64,000 nt of DNA from Peribacillus simplex NBRC 15720 = DSM 1321 (GCF_002243645.1 NZ_CP017704.1:3118001-3182000); one strand, 5' to 3'. Positions 17,937-29,313 are shown, counted from the stretch's first letter. Numbers and translations are program-made. The notes: generated from the sequence alone by a model not told the origin.

Positions 17937-18479
17937 ATGGATCAGAAGATTTTGCCTGCTTCAGCAAGCATGAAGGATTTCGAAAGATTTCTAGAAAGTT
18001 CCTATGAAATAGGTGTGTTTCTTGATTTGCATATATCACAATTGAAAAATGTAAGTATGATGGCAAAGCAGCATAATAAGAAAATGATTTATCATGTCGA
18101 TTTGATTCATGGCATAAGAAGTGATGAGTACGCGACAGAGTTTATTTGTCAGGAGTATAATCCCTATGGGCTGATTTCGACTAAATCAAGCGTTATATTG
18201 AAAGCGAAGCAAAAAGGGGTCATTGCCATCCAGCGAATCTTTTTAATAGACTCACATGCGCTTGAGAAAAGTTATAAGCTGGTGCAGAAAACCAAGCCGG
18301 ATTATATCGAAGTATTGCCGGGCGCCATGCCATGGATGATAAAAGAAGTGAAGGAACGATTGCAGACACCCATTTTTGCAGGTGGACTCATACGTACTTC
18401 GGATGAAGTCCTGAACGCCCTTGATGCTGGAGCGTCGTCAATCACCACTTCCAAAACTGAATTATGGGATATCGTCTGA
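17937..18479 (+). CDS. glpP: glycerol uptake operon antiterminator GlpP
   Basis: RNA-binding antiterminator of 180 residues. Characteristic segments are KKMIYHVDLIHGIRSDEYA, STKSSVILKAKQKG, QRIFLIDSHALEKS, IEVLPGAMPW and FAGGLIRTSDEV. In Bacillus subtilis, GlpP bound to glycerol-3-phosphate prevents termination in the leaders of glpFK and glpD. GAGGAGGATAATA precedes the chosen ATG; an ATG 15 bases earlier overlaps that ribosome binding site. It lies directly upstream of glpFK, and both expected leader terminators are present in the window. Confidence 0.95.
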   Translation: MDQKILPASASMKDFERFLESSYEIGVFLDLHISQLKNVSMMAKQHNKKMIYHVDLIHGIRSDEYATEFICQEYNPYGLISTKSSVILKAKQKGVIAIQRIFLIDSHALEKSYKLVQKTKPDYIEVLPGAMPWMIKEVKERLQTPIFAGGLIRTSDEVLNALDAGASSITTSKTELWDIV

Positions 18480-18532
18480 TAGGGACGAATTGAAAAAAAT
18501 TACAGAAAAATAGATTAATTTTTCACAAAATA

Positions 18533-18561
18533 TTGACAGCGTTTTCATAACCTAGTATATT
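18533..18561 (+). promoter_or_regulatory. glpFK promoter with overlapping cre-like site
   Basis: TTGACA (18533-18538), 17-base spacer, TATATT (18556-18561). The segment TGACAGCGTTTTCA (18534-18547) matches the CcpA cre consensus with one mismatch and covers the -35 and spacer, consistent with catabolite repression of glycerol uptake. Confidence 0.75.
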
Positions 18562-18595
18562 TTACAGTACAAGTTAATATATGTGACGGAGACTA

Positions 18596-18663
18596 GGAGA
18601 TTCACAACAGATCTATTCATAATTTTTTTATGAAGATAGTTCTGCTGTGGATCTCCTTTTATT
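18596..18663 (+). terminator. GlpP-controlled leader terminator of glpFK
   Basis: GGAGAT...ATCTCC closes a long hairpin containing CACAACAGA/TCTGCTGTG and TTCATAA/TTATGAA stems, followed by TTTTATTTG. The position between promoter and glpF is that of the known GlpP target. Confidence 0.85.
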
Positions 18664-18705
18664 TGTTGTAAAGGTTTAAACATTTATCAGGGGAGGGGTT
18701 TTATC

Positions 18706-19530
18706 ATGACTCCATTTTGGGGAGAAGTGTTAGGCACGATGATATTAGTTTTATTCGGAGCAGGTATTGGGGCGGGTTCATCCTTAAAGGGTTCCTATGC
18801 AAAGGATGCCGGTTGGATCGTTATCACGATAGCGTGGGGATTGGCTGTTACCATGGGTGTTTTTGCAGTGGGTTCCATAAGCGGGGCGCATTTAAACCCG
18901 GCGGTCACAGTAGGGTTTGCCATTATTGGAGAGTTTCCTTGGAGTGATGTGCCCGGTTACATCGTGGCCCAAATGATTGGCGCAATCCTGGGCGCAACTC
19001 TAGTATTCCTGCACTATTTGCCACACTGGAAAGCAACTGATGATCCAGGAACGAAGCTTGGTGTGTTTGCGACTTCACCTGCGATCCCGCACACATTTTC
19101 AAATCTATTAAGTGAGATGATTGGAACTTTCATCCTTATTCTTGGTTTATTATTTATAGGTGCCAATGATTTTACAGAGGGTCTAAACCCATTCGCAGTC
19201 GGGTTATTGATTGTCGTGATCGGGATGTCACTTGGGGGAACGACCGGATACGCCATTAACCCGGCCCGCGACCTGGGGCCGCGCATCGCACACTTTTTGC
19301 TGCCGATACCGGGTAAAGGCAATTCCAATTGGGGCTATTCATGGATTCCGGTCGTTGGACCGATTGTTGGAGGTTCACTTGGTGCCGTTTGTTATAAAGC
19401 CTTCTTTATGGGGGAAATAACAGCAGGATTTTGGTCTGTTTTAGGTGCAAGCCTGGTACTATTGATATTAGCCTATGCTTTTGGTAAAAAACAGTCACAT
19501 GAATTGGAAAGCAGAAATATCGCTAGTTAA
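18706..19530 (+). CDS. glpF: glycerol uptake facilitator GlpF
   Basis: Aquaglyceroporin of 274 residues with six membrane segments and two half-helices carrying the NPA motifs SGAHLNPAVTVG and GYAINPARDLGPR. The Asp after the second NPAR is the residue that marks glycerol channels rather than water channels. It lets glycerol diffuse across the membrane, after which GlpK traps it by phosphorylation. GGGGAGGGGTTTTATC precedes the ATG. glpK begins 21 bases after the stop, so the two form an operon controlled by the leader terminator upstream. Confidence 0.97.
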   Translation: MTPFWGEVLGTMILVLFGAGIGAGSSLKGSYAKDAGWIVITIAWGLAVTMGVFAVGSISGAHLNPAVTVGFAIIGEFPWSDVPGYIVAQMIGAILGATLVFLHYLPHWKATDDPGTKLGVFATSPAIPHTFSNLLSEMIGTFILILGLLFIGANDFTEGLNPFAVGLLIVVIGMSLGGTTGYAINPARDLGPRIAHFLLPIPGKGNSNWGYSWIPVVGPIVGGSLGAVCYKAFFMGEITAGFWSVLGASLVLLILAYAFGKKQSHELESRNIAS

Positions 19531-21042
<1,512 letters not shown>

Positions 21043-21082
21043 AAAACAAGATGTATTCTTTCTCAAATGAGCTGGAGTATGC

Positions 21083-21179
21083 TATAATGAAATCAAGTTA
21101 ATAACTCGGCCGGAGAACAGGAGAGACCATGAATGCGTTATCGTTAATTCGATAATGTGCATTTATGGTCTCTTTTTTT
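21083..21179 (+). promoter_or_regulatory. glpD promoter and GlpP-controlled leader terminator
   Basis: A TATAAT box at 21083-21088 is followed by a leader hairpin at 21121-21178: AGAGACCATGAATGC pairs with GCATTTATGGTCTCT, then seven T. The shape and position match the glpD leader where GlpP acts. Confidence 0.8.
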
Positions 21180-21250
21180 GTTTTTAATGGCGGATTAGGG
21201 ATATTAATATCTATATAAACTATGCGAACAAATGAACCAATTGAATATAA

Positions 21251-21316
21251 TGACCGAATTCACGAGTAAACAGCACGAATTGAATTGACAAGTTAACAGC
21301 ACAAATTCACGAAAAA
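21251..21316. repeat. degenerate 26-bp tandem repeat upstream of glpD
   Basis: Units ending in AACAGCAC recur at 21269-21276 and 21295-21302, each preceded by a GAATT-rich segment; a partial third unit follows (AAATTCACGAAAA). CACGAGTAAA recurs at 62267 before another intergenic hairpin. Confidence 0.45.
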
Positions 21317-21350
21317 AAATAGAATGCAATACTTAAAGGAGGAGTCAGGC

Positions 21351-23003
21351 ATGAGGTTTTCAAATATGTATCGGGAAGAAACGATCGAACTTATGAAAAA
21401 AGAAAAATATGATGTGGTTGTCATTGGTGGGGGAATTACCGGTGCAGGGATCGCCCTGGATGCAACGACCCGCGGAATGAAAGTGGCATTAGTTGAAATG
21501 CAGGACTTTGCAGCAGGTACTTCAAGCCGCTCGACAAAACTTGTTCATGGCGGATTGCGGTACTTGAAGCAATTTGAAATAAAAATGGTTGCCGAGGTTG
21601 GTAAAGAACGAGAAATCGTTTATGAAAATGGACCGCATGTGACCACGCCTGAATGGATGCTGTTACCGATGCATAAAGGAGGCACCTTCGGGAAATTCAG
21701 TACCTCCATTGGACTTCGGGTATATGATTTCCTTGCGGGGGTTAAAAAAGCTGAACGCAGGAAAATGCTTTCGGCGGATGAAACACTAAAACGGGAGCCT
21801 CTCGTTAAGAAAGAGGGACTGAAGGGCGGAGGCTACTATGTTGAATATCGGACAGATGATGCACGTCTTACGATTGAAATCATGAAGGCGGCTGTCGATA
21901 AAGGTGCCGCACCGATAAATTATACAAAAGTAGATAAATTGTTATATGAAAATGGAAAGGTGAACGGCGTCCTAGTTGCAGATTTACTTTCAGGTGATTC
22001 TTTTGAAATATACGCAGACAAAGTTATTAATGCAGCAGGTCCGTGGGTGGATTCCATTCGTGAGAAGGACCAATCGAAAAAAGGGAAAACGCTGAAGTTA
22101 TCCAAGGGTGTTCATGTGGTCATCGACCAATCGAAATTCCCTTTGAAGCAGGCGCTTTATTTTGATACGCCTGATGGCCGGATGATTTTTGCCATCCCGA
22201 GAGCTGGTAAAGCTTATGTAGGGACTACGGACACTTTTTATGATGGGGATCCTGCAGTGCCGACCGTTACTTCTGAAGACCGTGCCTATTTATTAAAGTC
22301 CATACATTATATGTTTCCAGAAGTGAACATTACGGATGATGATATCGAATCAAGCTGGGCTGGGGTACGGCCGTTGATTCTTGAAGAAGGAAAAGATCCT
22401 TCTGAGATATCAAGGAAAGATGAAATATGGGAGTCCGATTCTGGCCTTATCACGATTGCGGGAGGGAAATTGACCGGTTATCGCAAAATGGCCAAAACGA
22501 CGGTTGACCTTTTGGCAGGGAAGCTTGCCCAGCAATACAATAAAACTTACCCAGCCAGCAGCACTAAAGGCATGCCGATTTCCGGAGGTGATGTCGGGGG
22601 ATCAAGCAACTTCTCCGATTATATCAAGCAACATATTCAAATGGGAGTTGAATCAGGACTCGATGTTAAGGACTCCGAAGAGATATTGGCCATGTACGGG
22701 TCCAACGCATCTGTGTTATTCGATATCGCAAAAAGCGAAGGAGACGGAGGAGCAAGCAGTGGCGTTCCAAAGAAATTGTTCGTACAGCTGAAATACGCAC
22801 TAGATCATGAAATGGCCGCAACTCCAGTGGATTTCTTCTTCCGCAGGACGGGGACGCTATTATTCGATATAGATTTAGTCCAAACGCATAAACATGCAGT
22901 GATCGATTATATGGCTGGATATTTTGGATGGACGGAATCAACAAAAATGGAGAGAACCAATCAATTGGAACAGGAAATATTGGGTGCGATTAGAGTATCT
23001 TGA
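21351..23003 (+). CDS. glpD: aerobic glycerol-3-phosphate dehydrogenase GlpD
   Basis: FAD-dependent enzyme of 550 residues. The N-terminal dinucleotide fold reads [20 protein letters not shown], and it is followed by [21 protein letters not shown], the GlpD flavin signature. [20 protein letters not shown] and [14 protein letters not shown] complete the FAD and substrate site, and a helical C-terminal cap is present. It oxidises glycerol-3-phosphate to dihydroxyacetone phosphate and gives electrons to menaquinone at the membrane. AAAGGAGGAGTCAGGC precedes the chosen ATG; an ATG nine codons upstream overlaps that site. It is a separate transcript from glpFK but has the same GlpP leader control. 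Confidence 0.97.
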   Translation: MRFSNMYREETIELMKKEKYDVVVIGGGITGAGIALDATTRGMKVALVEMQDFAAGTSSRSTKLVHGGLRYLKQFEIKMVAEVGKEREIVYENGPHVTTPEWMLLPMHKGGTFGKFSTSIGLRVYDFLAGVKKAERRKMLSADETLKREPLVKKEGLKGGGYYVEYRTDDARLTIEIMKAAVDKGAAPINYTKVDKLLYENGKVNGVLVADLLSGDSFEIYADKVINAAGPWVDSIREKDQSKKGKTLKLSKGVHVVIDQSKFPLKQALYFDTPDGRMIFAIPRAGKAYVGTTDTFYDGDPAVPTVTSEDRAYLLKSIHYMFPEVNITDDDIESSWAGVRPLILEEGKDPSEISRKDEIWESDSGLITIAGGKLTGYRKMAKTTVDLLAGKLAQQYNKTYPASSTKGMPISGGDVGGSSNFSDYIKQHIQMGVESGLDVKDSEEILAMYGSNASVLFDIAKSEGDGGASSGVPKKLFVQLKYALDHEMAATPVDFFFRRTGTLLFDIDLVQTHKHAVIDYMAGYFGWTESTKMERTNQLEQEILGAIRVS

Positions 23004-23019
23004 CCTATATGCAAAAAAA

Positions 23020-23053
23020 CATGACGCCGGCGGAATCGCTGGCGTTTTTTCAA
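23020..23053 (+). terminator. glpD terminator
   Basis: GACGCCGGCGGAATCGCTGGCGTTTTTTC: a GC-rich hairpin plus six T, 17 bases after glpD. Confidence 0.8.
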
Positions 23054-23304
23054 TAGCCCTTTTCTTCTTTCGCTCATCATCTTGGCGGCCCAGTTATTAC
23101 GGATCGATCCGTACGGCAGAGCTGGATTAGGCATAATGGTATGGCTCAATGTCATTGCCATTTCAATTCTGGCTAAATCGGCGCTTATTACGAAGGCAGG
23201 GGTCGATCCGGTTTTCAATCCAAAAGCTTTAGGCATAAAAAAACGCTGATTTCTGGGAGCGTGAATACACCGGCGACAAAGAAAATGCCCTTAAATTAAT
23301 TTAA
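23054..23304 (+). pseudogene. C-terminal fragment of a sodium/alanine (AGCS) symporter
   Basis: The frame from about 23068 reads AGLGIMVWLNVIAISIL and then AGVDPVFNPKALGIKK, with the DPVF-type ending of AGCS amino acid symporters. In a run of seven A near 23237 the frame shifts, and the adjacent frame continues ADFWEREYTGDKENALKLI to a TAA at 23302. Removing one A restores a natural C-terminus. The first ~380 residues are absent, so this is a decayed remnant that follows immediately after the glpD terminator. Confidence 0.65.
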
Positions 23305-23350
23305 TATAAGAAACTGTTACCCTTTAGAAAGATAATAGGTGAAACATATA

Positions 23351-23398
23351 TAAGGAGAGAGGAAAACGGCAGACCTAGCCGCGTTTCTTCTCTCCTTA
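23351..23398 (-). terminator. putR terminator
   Basis: GGAGAGAGGAAAACG pairs with CGTTTCTTCTCTCC around a short loop, on the 3' side of putR. Confidence 0.6.
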
Positions 23399-23438
23399 GC
23401 TTATTGAATCTCCAAAACTCAAAAACCGGGGACGTTCT

Positions 23439-24659
23439 TTAAGATCTCTGCTTTATAAGCTGTAAATCGATGTATAGTTGCATTCTCGAATGAAAGTCAT
23501 CAAAATCGATTGAGGTGAGATCGGTTATTTGATTCAATCTATATTTCAATGTGTTGGTATGAATGTATAGCTGTTCAGCTGTCGGTTTGATCCGGCAATT
23601 GTTCAACAAATATATTTCCAGTGTTTGAAGGAGTTTGGTCTGGCTTTCCTGGTCCTTCTTTTGAAGCATCTCTAAATCCGTATTGATATAATTCGTTTTA
23701 GTATGATGGTTGGAGATCATTTCGAGGTAACGGAAAATCCCAAGCTTGCTATATTGGAAAGGAAGCTGTTCAGGTTTGCCGATGAACTTGGCTGCGTTGA
23801 TCACTTCCAGGGCTTCGAGATAGGATTTTCTTAATTGAAGAATCGAAGAATACTCATTTCCGATTCCCGGGAATACCTTTTTGTCATTGAATTGGGAAAG
23901 AACGGTGTTCGTTAAATCATTGGCGCTATCGGTAAGCAGGTCTTTCCCTTTTCCGTTGCTGCCAATCAAGACGATGATCTTCAATTGGTTTGTGAATACA
24001 TGGGTAAAATGATTTAATGCATTGGCGAATAGACTGACTGTATCCGCTAATTCATCGAAATGTTCCGCATCGGATTGAGCAATGGTAAAGACATTGACAA
24101 GGAAAGTTTCCGGAATGAGAAGACTCATATTAGCAGCTTCCCATTTTATTTGGTTTTCTGTTTGATAGACTTCGTCAATGACCTTTTGATAAAACTCATT
24201 TTTTTCTTCATCTTTTTTCATGTTTATCTGTTTCTTCTGATAAAGGAGCTTGCCGATATGATGGGAAACTTCATGTAAGAATTCCAAATCGGAATCAGTC
24301 ATCATTTCCGTTTCTTGGACCCAAATGAATCCGAAGACCTGTCCTTTGTGAACGGCGCTTACAACGACTCTTTGATTTAATCCGATTTCCTCGATTTGTT
24401 TCACCCTAAATGGATGCTCCACGGTTTTAAGCTGTTCGACAATGCCTTCATCCATGAATTTTTCCAGAATTGGAATCGGCCAATGCTTTGTGAAGATGGT
24501 TTGCCGATTGGCTTGGTCGAAGTGTTCGATATAATATGAACTATATGCCAGCAATAAAAATTGGTCATTTTCGATGACGACTGGTTTTTTTAAATAAGTG
24601 CTGACCATATCCGTTATATCGTTGATGTTTGTAAGAGTCAGGATTTTTTCTAATGACAT
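23439..24659 (-). CDS. putR: PucR-family regulator, proline utilisation activator PutR
   Basis: Regulator of 406 residues with an N-terminal sensory GAF-like region (KKPVVIENDQFLLLAYSSYY), a central CdaR-type domain (LLTDSANDLTN) and the C-terminal PucR helix-turn-helix (TAEQLYIHTNTLKYRLNQI). Bacillus subtilis PutR activates putBCP in response to proline. Here it lies downstream of putP on the same strand with its own hairpins, so it may be expressed separately. The start is placed at the ATG preceded by AGGGGGCCATAT; a frame 12 codons longer has no ribosome binding site. Confidence 0.88.
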   Translation of the reverse strand: MSLEKILTLTNINDITDMVSTYLKKPVVIENDQFLLLAYSSYYIEHFDQANRQTIFTKHWPIPILEKFMDEGIVEQLKTVEHPFRVKQIEEIGLNQRVVVSAVHKGQVFGFIWVQETEMMTDSDLEFLHEVSHHIGKLLYQKKQINMKKDEEKNEFYQKVIDEVYQTENQIKWEAANMSLLIPETFLVNVFTIAQSDAEHFDELADTVSLFANALNHFTHVFTNQLKIIVLIGSNGKGKDLLTDSANDLTNTVLSQFNDKKVFPGIGNEYSSILQLRKSYLEALEVINAAKFIGKPEQLPFQYSKLGIFRYLEMISNHHTKTNYINTDLEMLQKKDQESQTKLLQTLEIYLLNNCRIKPTAEQLYIHTNTLKYRLNQITDLTSIDFDDFHSRMQLYIDLQLIKQRS

Positions 24660-24747
24660 ATATGGCCCCCTGTTATTTTTTGAAGTATATGACAAGTTAG
24701 TTTAATAATACTTTTAAAGTAATGATGTGTATAGGGGGAAGAAAAAA

Positions 24748-24785
24748 GAAGGAACGGTATATGAAAAATACCGTTCCTTTTAGGG
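24748..24785 (-). terminator. putP terminator
   Basis: On the minus strand AAGGAACGGTATTTTTCATATACCGTTCCTT followed by CTTTTTT. Confidence 0.9.
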
Positions 24786-24791
24786 GGGTTA

Positions 24792-26258
24792 TTATTGTTT
24801 TAATGTTCTTTCGAATTCATCGAATTGCGCTTCTACTTCTTTTGATGGTTTCGCTGTAAGAAGACTGACCAGGATGATGGCAATCAAGCTTGCGCCAAAA
24901 CCAGGAATCATTTCATAAAGCGTATCGGATAATCCTGCCATGGACCAGAAAATTACAGTCCCTGCACCTACGATCATCCCTGCTAAAGCTCCCCATCTTG
25001 TCATCCGTTTCCAGCAGAGGCTTAGTATGACCAATGGACCGAATGAAGATCCGAATCTAGCCCATGCATAGCCAACAAGTCCAAGGATCGTGTCATTCTG
25101 TTCCCAAGAGAGAATGAGCGCTATGATGGATATGGCCAGTACGGAAAGTCTGCCCAGGAAAACAAGCTCTTTATCTGAAGCGGAACGACGGAAGAAAGTT
25201 TTGTACATATCTTCCGTTAAAGAGCTGGCCGTAACCAAAAGCTGCGAAGAAATCGTGCTCATGATGGCTGCCAGTATCGCTGAAATCAAGAAACCAGTGA
25301 TAAGTGGGTGGAATAGTATTTCACCTAACTCTATGAAAATCGTTTCTGGATCATCTAACTTAAGGTTGTTCTGATGGAAATACGTGATACCGATGAATCC
25401 AGTCAGCATGGCACCGATACTGGAGAAAATCATCCAGCCCATCCCGATAGTACGGGCTTTCTTGATTTCCTTAATAGAACTGATCGCCATAAAGCGGACA
25501 ATGATATGCGGCTGTCCGAAGTAACCCAATCCCCAAGCAAATAATGAGATGATTCCTAAAAAGCTCGTCCCCGTGAAAATATTCAATAGAGCTGGATCAA
25601 TGGAACGTGGCGTATCTATGGAAGGACCGAAACCGCCAACATGGAAAAGGGTGACGATCGGTACAAGAACCAAGGCAACGACCATGATGATTCCTTGAAC
25701 GAAGTCTGTCCAGCTTACTGCCAGGAATCCGCCGAATAAAGTATAGGCAACGGTGACGCCTGTTAAGATCCATAGGCCTGTATGGTAATCAAGGCCAAAT
25801 GTACTTTGGAATAAGACTCCGCCGGATACCATTCCGGAAGAAACGTAAAAGGTGAAGAAAATCAGGATAACCAAAGCGGAAATGAGCCTTAGGATCCGTG
25901 AACCCTCGCCAAAACGATTTTCCAGGAAAGCGGGGATCGTAATGGAGTTATTGGCGACTTCCGTATAGGTTCTTAATCTTGGTGCAACATACAGCCAGTT
26001 CGCATAGGCTCCTAACGTAAGGCCGATTACGATCCAGATGGAACTTAGTCCTGTTGCGAACATGGCACCAGGCATCCCCATTAAAAGCCAACCGCTCATA
26101 TCCGCAGCACCGGCGCTTAAAGCAGTGACAGCTGGTCCAAGACCCCGGTCGCCCAGCATATAATCATTTAAATTGGAAGTCCTTTTGTAAGCGAAGTAAC
26201 CGATGAAAAGCATGCCAGCCATGTAAATGCTGATCGAAATTATTAATGCGTAATCCAT
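24792..26258 (-). CDS. putP: sodium/proline symporter PutP
   Basis: SSSF-family transporter of 488 residues and about 13 membrane segments. The signature stretch is YMLGDRGLGPAVTALSAGAADMSGWLLMG, and PQAR-type neighbours are followed by GYFGQPHIIVRFMAI, both specific to the proline subgroup. It imports proline with sodium to feed PutB and PutC, which lie just upstream on the same strand. A hairpin at 26304-26334 separates it from putC and may lower its expression relative to the enzymes. The acidic C-terminal tail (EVEAQFDEFERTLKQ) is cytoplasmic. Confidence 0.96.
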   Translation of the reverse strand: MDYALIISISIYMAGMLFIGYFAYKRTSNLNDYMLGDRGLGPAVTALSAGAADMSGWLLMGMPGAMFATGLSSIWIVIGLTLGAYANWLYVAPRLRTYTEVANNSITIPAFLENRFGEGSRILRLISALVILIFFTFYVSSGMVSGGVLFQSTFGLDYHTGLWILTGVTVAYTLFGGFLAVSWTDFVQGIIMVVALVLVPIVTLFHVGGFGPSIDTPRSIDPALLNIFTGTSFLGIISLFAWGLGYFGQPHIIVRFMAISSIKEIKKARTIGMGWMIFSSIGAMLTGFIGITYFHQNNLKLDDPETIFIELGEILFHPLITGFLISAILAAIMSTISSQLLVTASSLTEDMYKTFFRRSASDKELVFLGRLSVLAISIIALILSWEQNDTILGLVGYAWARFGSSFGPLVILSLCWKRMTRWGALAGMIVGAGTVIFWSMAGLSDTLYEMIPGFGASLIAIILVSLLTAKPSKEVEAQFDEFERTLKQ

Positions 26259-26303
26259 AAAAGACTCCCTTCAGGTTGAAATTTATAATTTTTTGTTTTA
26301 AAA

Positions 26304-26334
26304 GAGGAAGCAACCTATTTGTCACTTCCTCCAT
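26304..26334 (-). terminator. intercistronic hairpin between putC and putP
   Basis: GAGGAAG...CTTCCTC with a 17-base loop, followed on the minus strand by TTTTAAAAC. Likely an attenuating or mRNA-processing hairpin. Confidence 0.4.
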
Positions 26335-26423
26335 TTAACCTCATTTTGGTTTCCGTATCCAGAATGGAGGATACATAACCATAGGGGATTCAAATCATCT
26401 TCAAATTGCTTAATCGAACATTA

Positions 26424-27965
26424 TCAGAATGTTTCTGATGTTGTTTTGGCTTGCATATGAAGCTGCAAGTAGTCCGGTCCGCCTGCCTTGGAATCGGTTC
26501 CTGACATGTTGAACCCGCCGAATGGCTGATAACCTACGATTGCACCAGTACAGCCGCGGTTGAAATACAAGTTCCCCACATGGAATTCTTCGCGTGCTTT
26601 TTCCATGTTAAGGCGATTTGTCGTAATGACAGCCCCAGTCAAACCATATTCAGTGTTATTGGCAATCTCAAGAGCTTCGTTAAAGTCCTTAGCTTTTGTG
26701 AAGGCAACGACTGGTCCGAAGATTTCTTCTTGCATCAAGCGTGCTTGCGGATCGACATCAGCAACGATTGTCGGTTGAACGAAGTAGCCTTTAGTGCTAT
26801 CTCCTTCTCCTCCAGTCAGAATGCGTCCTTCTTGGTTCCCGATTTCAATATAGCTCATGATTTTGTCAAAAGCAGCTTGATCGATAACTGGTCCCATGAA
26901 ATGATTTTCTACAGGATTACCAACTGTTAGTTGTTTTGTTAATTCAACAGCGCGGTCTAATACTTGATCGTATACATCTTCTACAATGACAGCACGGGAG
27001 CAAGCAGAACATTTTTGTCCAGAGAAGCCAAATGCAGATTTCACGATCGATTGAGCAGCCAATTCAAGATCTGCCTCTTTGTCAACGACGATCGTATCTT
27101 TTCCGCCCATTTCAGCGATGACACGCTTCAGCCAAATTTGGCCTTCGTTCACTTCTGAAGCACGTTTGTAAATGCGCAGACCTACATCACGTGAACCTGT
27201 GAAGGAAATGAAACGTGTTTTAGGATGGTCAACTAGGTAGTCGCCCACCTCGGCTCCGCTTCCAGGAACGAAATTCAATACACCTGCTGGTAGGCCGGCT
27301 TCAAGCATCACTTCAACGAATTTTGCAGCAACGATAGGAGTTGTCGAAGCTGGTTTCAACAGGATTGTGTTACCAGTAACGATAGCGGCAACAGCTGTAC
27401 CTGCCATGATCGCAAATGGGAAGTTCCAAGGAGAAATGATGATGCCTACCCCTAATGGAATGTAATCATAGCGGTTAAATTCACCCGGACGGCTTTGAAC
27501 AGGCACACCATCTTTAAGCGTCAGCATTTGACGGGCATAGAATTCAAGGAAATCGATCGCTTCCGCTGTATCCGCATCAGCCTCATTCCAAGGTTTTCCC
27601 GCTTCTTTCGTCAATAACGCAGAGAATTCATGCTTGCGTCTGCGAATGATGGCAGCAGCTTTGAACAATACGTCAGCACGGATTTCCGGCTTCACTTTTT
27701 TCCAGCTTCCAAAAGCGGTAACAGCTTCCTGCATGGCTTTTTCAGCAAGATCCCTGTTCGCTTTCGATACTCGGCCGATGACCTCTTGCTTATCTGCAGG
27801 GTTATATGAAACGATTTTCTCATCAGTCGTCACTTTCTCTGCCCCGATATAAAGAGGGTAGTCTTGCCCTAAGTAGCCCTCAACAGTTTGAAGTGCTTCC
27901 TGATATGCCTTTTTGTTTTCCTCGTTTGTAAAATCAACAAATGGTTCGTGTTTATATGAAATCAT
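26424..27965 (-). CDS. putC: 1-pyrroline-5-carboxylate dehydrogenase
   Basis: NAD-dependent aldehyde dehydrogenase of 513 residues. It has the cofactor site [14 protein letters not shown], the TGS motif in [14 protein letters not shown], the catalytic general base in [12 protein letters not shown] and the nucleophilic Cys in [14 protein letters not shown]. The [21 protein letters not shown] ending region is typical of the RocA/PutC group. It oxidises glutamate semialdehyde to glutamate, the second step of proline breakdown. AAAGGTGTGATTATCA precedes the ATG. It lies 57 bases after putB, so the two are co-transcribed. Confidence 0.96.
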   Translation of the reverse strand: MISYKHEPFVDFTNEENKKAYQEALQTVEGYLGQDYPLYIGAEKVTTDEKIVSYNPADKQEVIGRVSKANRDLAEKAMQEAVTAFGSWKKVKPEIRADVLFKAAAIIRRRKHEFSALLTKEAGKPWNEADADTAEAIDFLEFYARQMLTLKDGVPVQSRPGEFNRYDYIPLGVGIIISPWNFPFAIMAGTAVAAIVTGNTILLKPASTTPIVAAKFVEVMLEAGLPAGVLNFVPGSGAEVGDYLVDHPKTRFISFTGSRDVGLRIYKRASEVNEGQIWLKRVIAEMGGKDTIVVDKEADLELAAQSIVKSAFGFSGQKCSACSRAVIVEDVYDQVLDRAVELTKQLTVGNPVENHFMGPVIDQAAFDKIMSYIEIGNQEGRILTGGEGDSTKGYFVQPTIVADVDPQARLMQEEIFGPVVAFTKAKDFNEALEIANNTEYGLTGAVITTNRLNMEKAREEFHVGNLYFNRGCTGAIVGYQPFGGFNMSGTDSKAGGPDYLQLHMQAKTTSETF

Positions 27966-28022
27966 TGATAATCACACCTTTTAATAGATTTTTTGTAGCA
28001 ATTAATAATGTTGAATGTATAT

Positions 28023-28940
28023 TTAGCTTCTGACCATCCCTTTGAAAGCAAAGGCAATATTGGATGGCCTTTCTGCAAGCCTTCTCATGAAGTATCCATA
28101 CCAATCCAGACCATATGGTACATAGACGCGCATTTTGTAACCTTGCTTGACCAATTCGTATTGAGTTTTGTTTCTCATGCCATAAAGCATTTGAAATTCA
28201 AATTGTGTATTTGGGATGTCAAACTTCTTAGCCAGCTCTTTTGTATATTCGATGATTTTGTCATCATGTGAGGCAATGGCCGTATAATTACCGTTAAGAA
28301 GACTTTGCTTAATCAACTTTTTATAGTTTTCATCTACATCATTCTTTTCGGGAAAAGCCACCTCGGGAGATTCCTTGTAGGCACCCTTTACGAGACGCAG
28401 GAATGGTTTATATTGGCCAAGGTCCTCCAAATCTTTCTCTGTGCGGAATAAATATGCTTGTAGAACAGTGCTTATGCAGCTGTATTTTTCTTTGAACTGT
28501 CTAAAGATATCGATTGTTGCCTGACAGCGAACTTCATCTTCCATATCGATCGTGACCATGACTTTATGTTTTTCGGCTGTATCAAGAATTTTCGTCATAT
28601 TCTCAATCACGAGTTTATGATCGATATCAAGTCCCAAAGAAGTCATCTTCAGAGAAACCTGTGAATCAAGTTTTTCCCTGCTGATCATTTCGATGGTTTC
28701 GATGCATTCTGCCGTCCGTTCCTGAGTCACTTCCTTAGAATCAACGAATTCCCCAAGATGGTCAACTGTAACCGACAAGCCGCTATTATTAAGTTGTTTA
28801 ATGAATTTAATGGAACTTTGGAAATCAGTTCCCCCAATGATCTTTCCAGCAGCAAAATTTCCTCCGCTTTTTTTAGCAATATTATTAAGCAGATTATTTT
28901 TAGATAAAAATAAGAAAAAGTCCCTTGTAATGGCTTCCAT
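28023..28940 (-). CDS. putB: proline dehydrogenase PutB
   Basis: FAD-dependent monofunctional proline dehydrogenase of 305 residues (Bacillus subtilis PutB has about 303). The barrel motifs are visible: VTIDMEDEVRCQATID, TVLQAYLFRTEKDL, LRLVKGAYKESPEVA with the catalytic Lys/Arg region, and QFEFQMLYGMR plus VYVPYGLDWYGYFMRRLAERPSN at the end. It oxidises proline to pyrroline-5-carboxylate and is first gene of the put cluster. The ATG after TTAGGGGGTGCGCTTTAT is chosen; the longer frame at 29009 begins inside the promoter region. Confidence 0.95.
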   Translation of the reverse strand: MEAITRDFFLFLSKNNLLNNIAKKSGGNFAAGKIIGGTDFQSSIKFIKQLNNSGLSVTVDHLGEFVDSKEVTQERTAECIETIEMISREKLDSQVSLKMTSLGLDIDHKLVIENMTKILDTAEKHKVMVTIDMEDEVRCQATIDIFRQFKEKYSCISTVLQAYLFRTEKDLEDLGQYKPFLRLVKGAYKESPEVAFPEKNDVDENYKKLIKQSLLNGNYTAIASHDDKIIEYTKELAKKFDIPNTQFEFQMLYGMRNKTQYELVKQGYKMRVYVPYGLDWYGYFMRRLAERPSNIAFAFKGMVRS

Positions 28941-29034
28941 ATAAAGCGCACCCCCTAAGAAGATGTATTTCAATAAATTAAGCTTACGATTTTTCGACAA
29001 TATTCTCAATGTTCTAAAAAAACAATAATTCTGT

Positions 29035-29061
29035 CATTTGTTTGTCGGTTTTGGACAAATG
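29035..29061 (-). promoter_or_regulatory. inverted repeat in the putB upstream region
   Basis: CATTTGT-N13-ACAAATG centred about 108 bases before the putB ATG. Its spacing of arms is compatible with a dimeric activator such as PutR. Binding is an inference from position. Confidence 0.4.
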
Positions 29062-29163
29062 AAAAGGTTTACATTTTTTCTTGTATGATCGGATTAAACG
29101 AAGGTTTATATTTTAACTTAAAGAGAAACGCTAGAGGTAAAGCCTTTAGCAGGAAACAATGAT

Positions 29164-29313
29164 GTGAATGACATCAATAAATACGTTTAAAAGTGGCATC
29201 TCGACCATAATCATCCAATGCGATATAATGAACCTTATTTAACAGAATGGATCAATGTCCAAGAAAAAACGATAAATGAAGCTTTCAGAAGTAAAATGGA
29301 TGTAAAACCGTAA
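29164..29313 (+). pseudogene. short relic with internal TAA
   Basis: The frame VNDINKYV, stop, KWHLDHNHPMRYNEPYLTEW and on to FRSKMDVKP then TAA looks coding in composition but is interrupted after eight codons and lacks a ribosome binding site. No family recognised. It may be a gene remnant or a chance frame. Confidence 0.3.
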
